This document shows, piece by piece, positions 8,794 through 18,111 of a DNA stretch of 64,000 nucleotides. Source of the DNA: Terriglobales bacterium (GTDB lineage: Bacteria; Acidobacteriota; Terriglobia; Terriglobales; Acidobacteriaceae); assembly GCA_025462725.1 (NCBI GenBank), contig JAOAPE010000013.1:1-64000 (forward strand), given 5' to 3'. Each line of letters begins with the position of its first letter. Within the stretch, counting starts at the first letter, position 1. Under the pieces are notes generated by a model. It was not told where the DNA came from and ran no database searches. It was given only the letters and a program-made list of their open reading frames with translations. A program made the translations under genes and the position numbers.

Positions 8794-8886
8794 TGGCGGA
8801 GAGGGGGGGATTCGAACCCCCGATAGAGCTTTTGACCCTATAACGGTTTAGCAAACCGCCGCCTTCAGCCACTCGGCCACCTCTCC
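8794..8886 (-). tRNA. tRNA-Ser (anticodon GCU)
   Basis: On the minus strand the gene starts GGAGAGG and ends with the matching CCTCTCC, discriminator G and an encoded CCA (8794-8796). The anticodon stem-loop is GGTTTGCTAAACC, giving anticodon GCU, which reads AGC/AGU serine codons. The T arm contains GGTTCGAATCC. A long variable arm (the class II mark of tRNA-Ser) lies between the anticodon and T arms. All arms can be folded by hand. Confidence 0.97.
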
Positions 8887-8965
8887 GTGAGGTTTTCTGG
8901 CGGGACTCGACGATTATAACGGAAAACTCTGCTTCACACGGAATGATATCCGCCTGTTTATGACG

Positions 8966-9001
8966 CAAAAAAGAGCGCTCCTCGAGTATTGAGGAGCGCT
9001 C
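8966..9001 (-). terminator. Rho-independent terminator of the GlsB-like gene
   Basis: A perfect 11-bp stem (8973-8983 with 8991-9001) with a 7-nt loop is followed on the minus strand by TTTTTT. It lies just after the stop of the GlsB/YeaQ-like gene and before the tRNA gene. Confidence 0.9.
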
Positions 9002-9016
9002 CCACAGCTTTCAATC

Positions 9017-9316
9017 TTATGCTGCGCGACGTCCCCCGCGATCCACGTAGTCTGACGAGCTTTTTCTTCCCACTATCAAGCGATAAAGCAACAGCAGGAT
9101 GAAAGCTCCGAGTACCGCGAGTCCTATGCTGGGCAGGTTTACTCCGGAAACGCCAGTGCTTCCCCAGAGTGCGCGGCCAATGAATCCGCCAGCAAATGCG
9201 CCGGCGATTCCCAGCAGCATAGTGACGATGATGCCGCCCGGATCGCGCCCCGGCATCAGCAACTTGGCAATGAAACCAGCAATGATGCCGAGAATCAACC
9301 ACGAAAGAATACCCAT
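9017..9316 (-). CDS. GlsB/YeaQ/YmgE family small membrane protein
   Basis: Starting at the ATG at 9316, which has AAGGAG upstream, the product has 99 residues and three hydrophobic segments. It holds the family pattern GIIAGFIAKLLMPG near the N-terminus and a GIAGAFAGGFIGR Gly-rich helix. This family (formerly called transglycosylase-associated proteins) is stress-induced in several bacteria, with no proven enzymatic role. A further 30 codons are open upstream but lack family similarity. A strong terminator follows the gene, so it is probably monocistronic. Confidence 0.88.
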   Translation of the reverse strand: MGILSWLILGIIAGFIAKLLMPGRDPGGIIVTMLLGIAGAFAGGFIGRALWGSTGVSGVNLPSIGLAVLGAFILLLLYRLIVGRKSSSDYVDRGGRRAA

Positions 9317-9415
9317 GTCCGTTCCGCTCCTTAGAGAGTTTCCGTTCAAAGGTTTGAGGTAAATCCGTTGCGCAGGGATGTCGTGGTTTGCTGAAGCGCC
9401 CAACCCGGGGTCCGC

Positions 9416-12118
9416 TTAGTTGCTCATCAGCACTGTTTGCAGTGGATCAAGAAGCAGCTTCTTCGTCCCGGGCGGGACGTTAAGCTTTATGGTTGTTTCT
9501 TCTCCGTCGGCGAAAACGCGATCTACGAGCACCATCTTTCCGTTGGCAGTGGAGGCATAAATAGGGACTGACGTGACCAGCGCTTCGGGCGCATCTTTTT
9601 GCCGCAAGATCGCCCGCGCAATTGTTTTGCCGGATGCTGAACTCAGTTTCACATTTTCCAATTCGATCTTAGGCAGAGCAGTCCCGTTCACCCAGCCTTC
9701 GAAGAACCAATCCAGAGATCGCTTTCCCTCGAATCGCAAAGACGCTGGCAAGACCTCTTCAAAAGCCAGCTGCAAGTCCTGGGTGGACATAACTTTCCCT
9801 GAAAATCTTTTGTGCACATTCCGCAATGCGGTGAAGAAGAGCGCGTCTGGATCAGCACCGGTTGCTTGCTGCGGTGCTGGCGCAATTCTGGTTTTCTTGC
9901 CCCTGTTCACCGCCGAAATCTCTGACGAGGATTGCAACAATGCAGCATCGCGCAACATTTCACGCAGCATGTGGAGAAGCCAAGTCCCGCGGCCGTAGGC
10001 CACAGCGTCATAAGCGCCGGGGAACTTCGATGAACTCAATCGCAGGCCCAGTGAGACAGGTCCCGCCTCTTTCCGCGGCCGCGTGCCTGCTCTCGATGGA
10101 GTCAACAACTCTCTGCGGTAGTACTCCATCAGGACTTTCGCAGCTTCGGGATTCTCAGCCTCCAACTCCAGCAATGCGGAATAATTCGCCAGTGCCTCCA
10201 TCACCCATTGGTCGCGATAACTCTGCCAAAAGACCGCATCGCCCCACCACTGATGTGCGGTTTCATGCGCTTCCATCAGTCGGTCATAAATGATCTCGTT
10301 TGGAGTTCCCAAATAATTGCTGCGACCTGCAGCGCGCTCAGATGGCGTGAGAAAAACGTGGCTCGAAAGAAAGACCAATCCCGGCCAGCCTTGACTATCG
10401 CTGCCGGGCATTTGGGTCAGCGCGAGAGATCCATAGGGAAATGGTCCGAGCCTGGCGGACAAGAAATCAATAGTTCGCGCCGAGCGCTCTGCCACGATAC
10501 TCGCATTGCGCGCCGGGTCAAGCGGCCCGCGCATGGCTAAGCCGCCTAGCGCCGGGCTGGCATCGTCCGGCTTGCGGCGAGGAATGATTTCCGGCTGTTG
10601 CGATGCGCCCGGAAAATTGTTTTCGACAGCCCGTGCTGCGTACGACTCCACAATAGTTGCACCGTTGGTCGCTTTGGCGCTGGATGAGATGTATTTTCCG
10701 AGATTGAAACCCGCCAGCGGAATCGGACGTTCAGAGACCCATCGCGACATCTCGTTCCCATCTTTTTCCGAATGCTCAACCTTCTTGCCTGTGGCGATCA
10801 GTTTCCAATCGGCCGGATTCTCAAACTCCAAGTCGAAGTTTGACATCCACGGCCCGCGATTCGGATACCAGATACCGCGAGCGCCAACATAGAGCAGTCC
10901 GCCACCGGCTTCAGACATCACCGATCCGGCATAAGTGAACCTAATTTTTAGTTTCTGCTTGGCAACAAGCGGCTGCGGAAAAACGACTGCAACAATGTCA
11001 TTGCCACGGCTTGAAAGCTGGCTCCCTTCAAGGGATTCGTTCTGGATATATTCCAACGGAACCGCCCCGCTCGGCGTTTCTAACGTGACGGAAGAGACTT
11101 TCAACGCCCGCGATAGCTCAAAAGGCAAAGTCCGTTCGCCGGATGTGCGCACATCCAGCGTGAGTGTTGCCTCCACATTGAGATCAGTCGGGGGGCGCAC
11201 TTGCGTGCGCGTCTTGTAATCAGTGATCAGGACAGAATCTATATAGAGATCGTCAGCGCTGATATGTTTCTGCCGTCTCGCCTCTTCGCGCTGGCGAACG
11301 CTCCGCATCGGGAACATCATCCACTGGTCATAATGCCTTCCGCGATCGGTGTAGCTGGACTGTCCCACTGCGATCTGCTCGCTCAACCCGGTGTCCCACG
11401 AGAGGTCAAACAGTCCGAGATGGACACCGCTAAGCCGGGCGCGAATGAATTCACCAGTCGGAGCATTGACCTCCGATTCTGTCTTTGGTGCGCGAGTCAA
11501 TGCGATCAGCGCTCGCAATGCATCGCTTTCTGCTAACGCCTTTGCCAGCGTGTTTTGCCGTTCGATGAATTCTGCCGGACTGGCTGCTTTTCGCAACGCC
11601 GGTTGCAGGTCAGAGAGGAAATGCTTATCGCTGAAACGGAAGTAGGCCAGTGTGAACTTCTCATTCAGCACGGCGGAATCAGTGAACATGGCCAGCGAAT
11701 GGCGTTCCACTTGGTTCGGAGGAACGAGCAGAACCTCTCCTTCACCCACAAAGACTGCGCCGGTGATCTCACCGTTCACTGATTCGGTGAAAGCAATCGT
11801 TCCATCGTTCAGCGACAAGTGAATGTCTTCGCGATCGAGGGCAGCGTCGCGAACGTCAAAAACGAGTTTCGAGTCCAGGCCCAAGGTGCTCAGGCGCCGG
11901 TAGAGTCCTGCTGCGGAATCAGGAGCGGGTTGCTGTTTGACCGGAACTGGCGCGGTAGTCTGTGCCGTAGCTAAGTTTGCGGCGAACAACAACACGAAAG
12001 GGAGGACAAAGATAGTCAGCAGCGATGGGCTATAGGAGCGCGACAGCAGTTCAATCGGCAGGACTTTGCTGGTAAGATTCGCGATTGTGTCTTCCCGACA
12101 ACTGCTATCGAGCCGCAT
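9416..12118 (-). CDS. M1-family (gluzincin) metallo-aminopeptidase-like protein, exported
   Basis: The product is up to 900 residues long. The zinc site HETAHQWWGD lies at about residues 616-625 and the third ligand Glu about 19 residues later (VMEALANYSALLELE), the M1 pattern HExxH-x18-E. A hydrophobic stretch at about residues 34-52 ending LATAQ is a probable signal peptide, so it should act in the periplasm or at the surface. The N-terminal ~300 residues are a separate region with no recognised family. The only ATG overlaps the 5' end of the divergent TPR gene by 53 bp, so the true start may be a downstream non-ATG codon. Confidence 0.87.
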   Translation of the reverse strand: MRLDSSCREDTIANLTSKVLPIELLSRSYSPSLLTIFVLPFVLLFAANLATAQTTAPVPVKQQPAPDSAAGLYRRLSTLGLDSKLVFDVRDAALDREDIHLSLNDGTIAFTESVNGEITGAVFVGEGEVLLVPPNQVERHSLAMFTDSAVLNEKFTLAYFRFSDKHFLSDLQPALRKAASPAEFIERQNTLAKALAESDALRALIALTRAPKTESEVNAPTGEFIRARLSGVHLGLFDLSWDTGLSEQIAVGQSSYTDRGRHYDQWMMFPMRSVRQREEARRQKHISADDLYIDSVLITDYKTRTQVRPPTDLNVEATLTLDVRTSGERTLPFELSRALKVSSVTLETPSGAVPLEYIQNESLEGSQLSSRGNDIVAVVFPQPLVAKQKLKIRFTYAGSVMSEAGGGLLYVGARGIWYPNRGPWMSNFDLEFENPADWKLIATGKKVEHSEKDGNEMSRWVSERPIPLAGFNLGKYISSSAKATNGATIVESYAARAVENNFPGASQQPEIIPRRKPDDASPALGGLAMRGPLDPARNASIVAERSARTIDFLSARLGPFPYGSLALTQMPGSDSQGWPGLVFLSSHVFLTPSERAAGRSNYLGTPNEIIYDRLMEAHETAHQWWGDAVFWQSYRDQWVMEALANYSALLELEAENPEAAKVLMEYYRRELLTPSRAGTRPRKEAGPVSLGLRLSSSKFPGAYDAVAYGRGTWLLHMLREMLRDAALLQSSSEISAVNRGKKTRIAPAPQQATGADPDALFFTALRNVHKRFSGKVMSTQDLQLAFEEVLPASLRFEGKRSLDWFFEGWVNGTALPKIELENVKLSSASGKTIARAILRQKDAPEALVTSVPIYASTANGKMVLVDRVFADGEETTIKLNVPPGTKKLLLDPLQTVLMSN

Positions 12119-13520
12119 CGCTTCCTATTGTCTCCTATTGGTTGCGACTTTCGCTGCCACCCCGGCAGTGTCTGAAAGCATCCGGCTGAAAAATGGCCGC
12201 GTGATCCTCGCGGACAGCGTGCGAGAGGTGAATGGCCGCATTGAATACACCATCGGCGAAAACACGTACGCCATCCCGAAATCTTCCGTCATCAAGATAG
12301 ACACCGGCGGTAGCCCAGTTGTTACCAGCAAAGATGACTTACCATCCGCCCCTCCAAAAGAGGAATTGGTCATCCGTAATCATGAGGAACTCGATTCGCG
12401 GTTGATCGTGAGCGGAAAGGTCGACACTGAGTTCCTAACTGCGATTGAAAAAGAAGGGAACCCTGACAGAGCTGCTTACGCGCTCATTCTAGCCGCCGTC
12501 CATGAACGATCAAATGGCAGCATGGACCAGGCGCTCAGGTATCTTGAGCGCGCCAAAAACTTGCTCCCGGAAAGCGGAATCGTGCTCACGCACTATGCTT
12601 CCGTGTTGCTGCAAATGGGAAGACCGCGGGAAGCAGCGCCGGCAGCGGAGCGCGCTGTAAGGCTCTCGCCCGGCATGGCTTCTGCGTTCACGGCACTCGG
12701 ATATGCGGATTATCAATTAAACAAGAGCAAGGAAGCGATTCTCGCTTTAAAGAAGTCGTTAGAGTTGCAGCCGGATTCCAGCGTTGAGCAGATGCTGGCA
12801 AAGATCGAGCGCGAGATCGCGGCCGAGGGGCAATTCTCTGAAGAAACCAGCAGTCACTTCAAGATGCACTATGAGGGAGGCCAGGCCGCCCCTCAACTGC
12901 GCAGCCAGATACTGCGCACGCTGGAACAGCACTTTGACGATCTCTCCCGCGACCTCAATTACACGCCGCACGAAAGCATTCAAGTCGTGCTTTACAACGA
13001 CAAGCAATACTTTGACGTTACGCAGGCCCCAACCTGGAGTGGTGCAGTCAATGACGGAAAACTCCGCATGCCGATCAGCGGAATTACGTCAATGACGCAA
13101 GAGCTCTCCCGCATTTTGAAACATGAGTTGACGCATTCGTTCACGAATCTGATCACGAAGGGCAGATGTCCCACGTGGTTTAACGAGGGAGTGGCGCAAA
13201 TAGAAGAACCTAAGAGCGCGGCGCAACAAGGACGTCGCTTGGCATCACTCTACACGACTCAGCACGACATTCCGTTGAACCAGTTGGAGGCATCATTTTC
13301 GCATTTCTCCGTGCCAGAGGCTGCTTTGGCCTATGCGCAGTCGCTGATATCGGTGGAATATATCCGCGACACCTATGGCATGAGTGACATTGCCATCATT
13401 TTGAAACGACTTGGCGAAGGCCAGTCCACAGAATCGGCGCTTCGTAGCACTATCCATTCAGGTTACGGTCAACTGCAACAGGAACTTACGGCGTATCTAA
13501 AGAGAACCTACGGCGATTGA
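12066..13520 (+). CDS. Exported TPR protein with MA-type metallopeptidase domain
   Basis: A signal-like hydrophobic segment (about residues 20-34) leads to a small beta-rich module. TPR-like helices follow (about residues 130-245). The C-terminal half has a gluzincin-type motif HELTHS (about residues 353-358) and a downstream FNEGVAQ supplying the Glu ligand, as in peptidase MA-like domains. The protein is probably a periplasmic metallopeptidase with a protein-protein interaction module. The start is unclear: TTG at 12066 has AGGA only 3-4 nt upstream, and a GTG 24 bp further on is also possible. Its 5' end overlaps the divergent M1 gene. Confidence 0.78.
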   Translation: MLVRFAIVSSRQLLSSRIASYCLLLVATFAATPAVSESIRLKNGRVILADSVREVNGRIEYTIGENTYAIPKSSVIKIDTGGSPVVTSKDDLPSAPPKEELVIRNHEELDSRLIVSGKVDTEFLTAIEKEGNPDRAAYALILAAVHERSNGSMDQALRYLERAKNLLPESGIVLTHYASVLLQMGRPREAAPAAERAVRLSPGMASAFTALGYADYQLNKSKEAILALKKSLELQPDSSVEQMLAKIEREIAAEGQFSEETSSHFKMHYEGGQAAPQLRSQILRTLEQHFDDLSRDLNYTPHESIQVVLYNDKQYFDVTQAPTWSGAVNDGKLRMPISGITSMTQELSRILKHELTHSFTNLITKGRCPTWFNEGVAQIEEPKSAAQQGRRLASLYTTQHDIPLNQLEASFSHFSVPEAALAYAQSLISVEYIRDTYGMSDIAIILKRLGEGQSTESALRSTIHSGYGQLQQELTAYLKRTYGD

Positions 13521-13618
13521 CCAAGACAGGAATTTTTCCTCGCGGTTCCAGCAGCATCCTCTTTCGCTGCCACCTACTCTGTGTTAACTTACGGGTCTCC
13601 CTCTCCCAAGCGGCGAAG

Positions 13619-14431
13619 ATGAAGATTCCTTTTCACTCAAGCACCACGACACAGGCCCTCAGAAAGCCCGCGCCTACTTCGCTGCCTTCATTGCCCTCGG
13701 CAAAGTTGGCGGCCTTGTATCGCGCCGCGCGTGTTGGCGGTGATTTCTACGATTTCCTTCAAGTGGGCGGTTCGAAACTGCTCTTCGTCATGCTTGATAT
13801 CGCCGGAAAGCGGGAGACCGCATTGCACATCGCAGCAGCCGCGCAAGATCTCTTCCGCGAGCAGGGTGCGGCGATGTTCGGTGACGACAAGGAAGATACA
13901 CAAGCAATCACCCGTCTGTTGCTGGACATGAATCGCGCCATCATTGCAGCCGCTGGCGGTGTTGTTTGCGCACCGGCATTTCTCGGTTGTTATGACGAGA
14001 CCATCAACACACTGACCTACATAAACGCAGGTCATACTCCAGCGGTCTTGAAGGACGAAGAAGGAACTCTTCTACTCGAAGCCAACGGATTGCCCTTGGG
14101 CCTCTTCTCCCACTCGACCCATGACAGTCAGTATTGTGCGTTGGGCGACGGTGCCGCTTTAGTCCTGGTGTCGAAAGGATTGATCGAGACCAGGGGCGCT
14201 CACGATGAGTTCGGGCTTGAGCGTGTCCAAGCGATACTGGGCAATGGCGGATTCGAATCTGCTGACCAGATATGCAAGTCGATTCTGGAAGCGCTGGAAT
14301 CGTACGAGAAGCGTCCGTCTCGATTCGGCCCCAGCCTGAACTTCGCAGGATTTGGCGACCACAAGCCGAATGACATTACTACCTTGGCACTCATGCGCTC
14401 CTCCTCCGCGCAACAAGCAGTCGCGTCCTAA
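13619..14431 (+). CDS. PP2C/SpoIIE-type serine phosphatase
   Basis: With the ATG at 13619 the protein has 270 residues. It contains the SpoIIE/RsbU signature ARVGGDFYDF near residue 35, the AGHTPAVL motif in the middle and a DGAALVLVSKGLIE segment, all typical of PP2C-like phosphatases that act on STAS-domain antagonists in partner-switching. No sensor domain or membrane segment is present, so it would be a cytosolic stand-alone phosphatase. The frame is open up to a TTG at 13517 that overlaps the upstream stop; those 34 residues look unlike coding sequence of this family. No partner kinase is adjacent. Confidence 0.85.
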   Translation: MKIPFHSSTTTQALRKPAPTSLPSLPSAKLAALYRAARVGGDFYDFLQVGGSKLLFVMLDIAGKRETALHIAAAAQDLFREQGAAMFGDDKEDTQAITRLLLDMNRAIIAAAGGVVCAPAFLGCYDETINTLTYINAGHTPAVLKDEEGTLLLEANGLPLGLFSHSTHDSQYCALGDGAALVLVSKGLIETRGAHDEFGLERVQAILGNGGFESADQICKSILEALESYEKRPSRFGPSLNFAGFGDHKPNDITTLALMRSSSAQQAVAS

Positions 14432-14528
14432 GTAATATTGCTACGTTTGTGAGCGGATGGTAGCATCCGTGAGTCAACGTCGCTTCCTCGACAAGTGCAA
14501 CGGATTTGCCCTGAATCTTGGTGTCCAA

Positions 14529-16133
14529 ATGAAACGAAAAACTCTTCTGATCTTAGGCTCGATCGTCGGCTTTATCGTCGTCGCTGTGATTGCTTTGCCC
14601 ATGCTCATCGATGCCGAGAAGTTTCGGCCGATGGTTGAAACACAAGCCAAAGCCGCACTTGGACGCAACGTCACGTTGGGCAAGTTGGATTTTTCGTTGC
14701 TGAGCGGAGGTGTGGTGATCAGCGATGTGACCATCGCTGACGATCCGGCATTCAGCCGTGATGCATTTCTTATCGCGAAATCATTAAAAGTCGGCGTGGA
14801 GATGTGGCCAATGATCACTTCGCGCGAAGTGCACGTCACCTCGGTCGTACTCGATCAGCCGCAAATACAGATGATTAAGTCCGCAGCGGGCAAATGGAAT
14901 TTTGATAGTTTGGGCGCCGCAAACAAGAATTCATCACAGCCAAAAGGGAAGCAGAGTCTTTCTGTGCAAGATTTGAGGATTGAGCACGGAAAGCTGACCA
15001 TCGCACAAGCCGGGAAGAAGCACACCTATGACGACGTGAATGTGAAATTGCAGAACTTCTCTGACACATCAGCTTTTCCGTTCTCGGTAGATGCAACTAC
15101 TCCAGGCGGCGGTTCGCTAAGGCTCGATGGCGAAGCTGGCCCGCTCGCGGCAGGCGACGTTACGCAGACTCCCATGCACGCCAATATCAAAGCCGAAAAT
15201 GTTGACTTGGCGGCAACCGGATTTGCTCCTGCGGATTCCGGGATTGCCGGCGTCTTGGACTTTGACGGAAACGTGAAATCCAACGGCAAGGAACTACATT
15301 CTGAGGGCAAGGCCACCGCAAAAAATCTTCGCGTGGTGAAGGGCGGAGCCCCCGCGCACCAGGCAATTACCTTGGACTACGCTTCAGATTTGAATTTGTT
15401 GGACAAAAAAGGCGTGCTTACACGCGGTGACATAGCTCTCGGCGGCGCCGCCTCTACTGCAAAGCTTACGGGGAACTTTGATACGCGTTCAGACATTCCC
15501 AGCATCAACGCCCGCTTGAAGGGCACGAACATGCCATTGGACAAGATTGAGGGCCTGCTACCTGCCTTTGGCGTGATTTTGCCGCAAGGTTCGCAATTGC
15601 AAGGCGGGGCAGTGACTACCGACCTGAGCATTATCGGCCCTGTGGACAGGCTCGTAACCTCCGGTCCGATCAATGTGGTGAATACAAAGGTGGGCGGCTT
15701 CAACTTGAAGTCCCGTGCTTCCGGGCTGACTGCCCTCGCAGGGCTGCCCTCTGGTTCTGATCTGTTGATTCAGGCTTTGAATTCAAAAATGCGGGTCGCG
15801 CCTGACGGTATTCGCGCAGACGGGATTCAACTTGTCCTGCCCAATATTGGAACGGTCACAGGGGATGGATTGATCGGCGCTAACAATTCACTCAATTTCA
15901 AAATGAAAGCCAAGCTGGCGAATGGCGGCGGTCTAGCGGGAGGACTTTCCGCCCTCTCCACCTTCGGCCAGTCCAAGGGCGAGTTGCCATTCCTTATTCA
16001 AGGCACTACGCAAAATCCTGTGTTTCTTCCTGATGTTGCCGGAGCGATGACGGGCACGATGAAAGCTCCAGTGCAAGGTGTACAAGGGGTGGGTGGATTG
16101 CTCGGCGGACTCTTCGGCAAGAAAAAGAAGTAA
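14529..16133 (+). CDS. AsmA-family inner-membrane-anchored protein
   Basis: The 534-residue protein starts with a Lys/Arg-rich N-terminus and one hydrophobic anchor (about residues 6-25). The AsmA N-terminal pattern follows (VETQAKAALGRNVTLGKLDF), then a long region of repeated short beta-strands as expected of an AsmA/bridge-like lipid-transfer fold. The C-terminus has a Gly-rich stretch and a terminal KKKK. AsmA-like proteins act in the envelope and influence outer-membrane lipid balance. I chose the ATG at 14529 because the signal anchor starts there; the open frame extends 24 codons further upstream. It follows the phosphatase by 97 bp. Confidence 0.85.
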   Translation: MKRKTLLILGSIVGFIVVAVIALPMLIDAEKFRPMVETQAKAALGRNVTLGKLDFSLLSGGVVISDVTIADDPAFSRDAFLIAKSLKVGVEMWPMITSREVHVTSVVLDQPQIQMIKSAAGKWNFDSLGAANKNSSQPKGKQSLSVQDLRIEHGKLTIAQAGKKHTYDDVNVKLQNFSDTSAFPFSVDATTPGGGSLRLDGEAGPLAAGDVTQTPMHANIKAENVDLAATGFAPADSGIAGVLDFDGNVKSNGKELHSEGKATAKNLRVVKGGAPAHQAITLDYASDLNLLDKKGVLTRGDIALGGAASTAKLTGNFDTRSDIPSINARLKGTNMPLDKIEGLLPAFGVILPQGSQLQGGAVTTDLSIIGPVDRLVTSGPINVVNTKVGGFNLKSRASGLTALAGLPSGSDLLIQALNSKMRVAPDGIRADGIQLVLPNIGTVTGDGLIGANNSLNFKMKAKLANGGGLAGGLSALSTFGQSKGELPFLIQGTTQNPVFLPDVAGAMTGTMKAPVQGVQGVGGLLGGLFGKKKK

Positions 16134-16137
16134 GTAG

Positions 16138-16695
16138 TTAGTGCTTTAGACTGGTGTCGTTCTTTTCTGCGACACGATAGCACCTCTCCTTGGTGTCCCA
16201 GTAAATGCGATCCTTATTCGCATTCCATGCAGCCAGCCATTGATCCTGAACGAATTTCCGGCCATGTTTCCCCAGAAAGTCTCGCCAGCATTGCTCAGAG
16301 CTGTCATTGCATTCCGGATGCAGTGACTCCAATCCCGGAAGAGTGAATTTCGTCCACGTTGCATCCAGGAACAGGTCATCCAAGATAAAGTGGGCGTTAT
16401 CTCCGATCGTTGTGTAACTCCAATAATCGTAGATAGGATGTGCTGTCTGCCGTTCGTCAGTGAGTTGCGCGATGAGTAGGGGAATTGCGGATTTTCCCAT
16501 TTTGATGATTCGCTCTATCAACTTCGAATTGCAATACATCTCGTCTTGTAGTCGCCCTTTGAAGCGACACATCCCATGACTCTCTTCAAAACTGAAGAGT
16601 GATAGCTGCTGAATTGGTTTCTTCGGCTTGTCTCCAGCGTGTGCTAGCGGCAAAAGCAAGAGGCCCGGAATGAGTGCAAGAACCATTCTCTTCAT
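16138..16695 (-). CDS. Exported protein of unknown function
   Basis: From the ATG at 16695 the product has 185 residues with a typical signal peptide (hydrophobic 3-16, cleavage near AHAG). The mature part contains several Cys residues (in FKGRLQ- and HPECNDSSEQCW-type contexts) and a segment, KMGKSAIPLLIAQL, that resembles one HEAT-like helix pair. No family was recognised. No clear ribosome binding site is visible, and the leader carries a 14-bp tandem duplication (16697-16724). It is convergent with the AsmA gene (4 bp apart). Confidence 0.7.
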   Translation of the reverse strand: MKRMVLALIPGLLLLPLAHAGDKPKKPIQQLSLFSFEESHGMCRFKGRLQDEMYCNSKLIERIIKMGKSAIPLLIAQLTDERQTAHPIYDYWSYTTIGDNAHFILDDLFLDATWTKFTLPGLESLHPECNDSSEQCWRDFLGKHGRKFVQDQWLAAWNANKDRIYWDTKERCYRVAEKNDTSLKH

Positions 16696-16696
16696 A

Positions 16697-16724
16697 GTTT
16701 CTAATACCAAGTTTCTAATACCAA
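16697..16724. repeat. Perfect 14-bp tandem duplication
   Basis: GTTTCTAATACCAA occurs twice in direct succession immediately upstream of the ATG of the exported hypothetical gene. It looks like a slippage duplication in its 5' leader. Confidence 0.9.
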
Positions 16725-16881
16725 AACACAGGCTCATTCTCCCATAAGTACCGCAGGCTGCCTATTTTCCCCTCTAAGGCTGGTTTTAACCGCTGAGAAC
16801 GCGGTAAAATCAGGGTTGCGCCCCCTACGTTCGGGCTTTAGAACAAAGGACATTTTGACGAATCTACGTACCCTCGGAACC

Positions 16882-18036
16882 ATGAAATTATCTCGAATCG
16901 CCCCGTTTATTTTTTTGGCCGCAACTATTCTGCCCGCTGCCGCGCAGACGGTTGTAGAAGACATTGTCGCTCGTGTGAATGACAAGATCATCACGCGCTC
17001 TGACCTAAAACGCAGCCGTGAGGCGCTCGACGCTGAAGCCAAGCAGCCGCCCCCGGAAGGTGGCGAAAAGAAGCCTCCTCCGAAGGAAAAGGACCTTCTT
17101 CGCGATCTCATCGATCAACAGCTTCTCGTTCAGCGCGGTCTGGACATGGGCATCACCGCAGACAGTGACGTGATCAAGCGCCTAGACGAGATTCGTAAGA
17201 GCATGAACCTTGAGAACATGGAAGACCTCGAAAAGGCGGCACAGGCGCAAGGCATCTCCTTCGAAGATTTCAAGAACAACATGAAGAACAGCATCATCAC
17301 TCAGCGCGTGATCGGCGAAGAAGTGGGACGCAGGATTCAGGTTCCTCCCACTGAGATCGCCGAGTACTACGAAAAACATAAGAGTGAATTCCAGCGTCCT
17401 GAGCAGGTAGCGCTCGCCGAGATCCTTGTATCAACAGAAACCAAAGCGCCAGCGCAAGATCCGTCGAAACCCGCCGCAGCCGATGCTCCGAAGAGCGAAA
17501 CGCCCGCACCCGCGGCGGAAGACCCGGCGAAGATTGCGGCAGCGGAAACGAAAGCCGCAGCACTACTCGATTCCATTCGCAAAGGTGCGAAGTTCGAAGA
17601 TGTTGCAAAAAAGTCCTCTGATGGCCCAACTTCCGCGGAGGGCGGAAACCTCGGCGCATTCAAGCGCGGAGCACTCGCAAAAGAATTGGAAGACAAAGTA
17701 TTCGCCATGAAGACCGGCGACGTTTCTGACGTGATCCGCACCAAGCAGGGATTCATTATCCTCAAGGTGGTTGATCACCAGTCGGCAGGCGTGCCACCGA
17801 TGAAAGAAGTAGAGACCCAGATCAATGAAGCACTCTACTTCGAAAAGCTGCAACCCGCATTGCGCGCATATCTGACGAAGCTGCGCGAGGATGCATACAT
17901 TGACATCAAGCCCGGGTTCATTGATACAGGGGCAAGTCCGAACCAGACCAAGCCTATCGTTGTGGCATCTGCGGGTTCACTCGAAGAGCAACAGCAAAAG
18001 AAAGCCAAGAAGAAAAAGAAGATGTTGATCTTCTAG
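16882..18036 (+). CDS. SurA-like periplasmic peptidyl-prolyl isomerase/chaperone (parvulin)
   Basis: The 384-residue product starts with a signal peptide (cleavage near AAAQ) and a SurA-type N-terminal chaperone region (VVEDIVARVNDKIITRSDL). One parvulin domain covers about residues 178-300, with GGNLGAFKRGAL and GFIILKV motifs. About 35 Ala/Pro/Lys-rich residues (roughly 185-220) are inserted inside the parvulin domain after its first strand, which is unusual. The C-terminus ends in a Lys-rich tail. It should assist outer-membrane protein folding. I chose the ATG at 16882 because it opens directly into the signal peptide. Confidence 0.88.
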   Translation: MKLSRIAPFIFLAATILPAAAQTVVEDIVARVNDKIITRSDLKRSREALDAEAKQPPPEGGEKKPPPKEKDLLRDLIDQQLLVQRGLDMGITADSDVIKRLDEIRKSMNLENMEDLEKAAQAQGISFEDFKNNMKNSIITQRVIGEEVGRRIQVPPTEIAEYYEKHKSEFQRPEQVALAEILVSTETKAPAQDPSKPAAADAPKSETPAPAAEDPAKIAAAETKAAALLDSIRKGAKFEDVAKKSSDGPTSAEGGNLGAFKRGALAKELEDKVFAMKTGDVSDVIRTKQGFIILKVVDHQSAGVPPMKEVETQINEALYFEKLQPALRAYLTKLREDAYIDIKPGFIDTGASPNQTKPIVVASAGSLEEQQQKKAKKKKKMLIF

Positions 18037-18111
18037 TTCGGACCACGTTCGCTCATTTCAAAATCGCCTGCGGTCGTTTCCGGGGGAACAGGACTCCGGA
18101 AGGAGAATCAC

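Noticed and set aside
8753-8968. 71-codon frame across the tRNA-Ser gene
   Set aside because: It reads straight through a tRNA whose arms fold perfectly.
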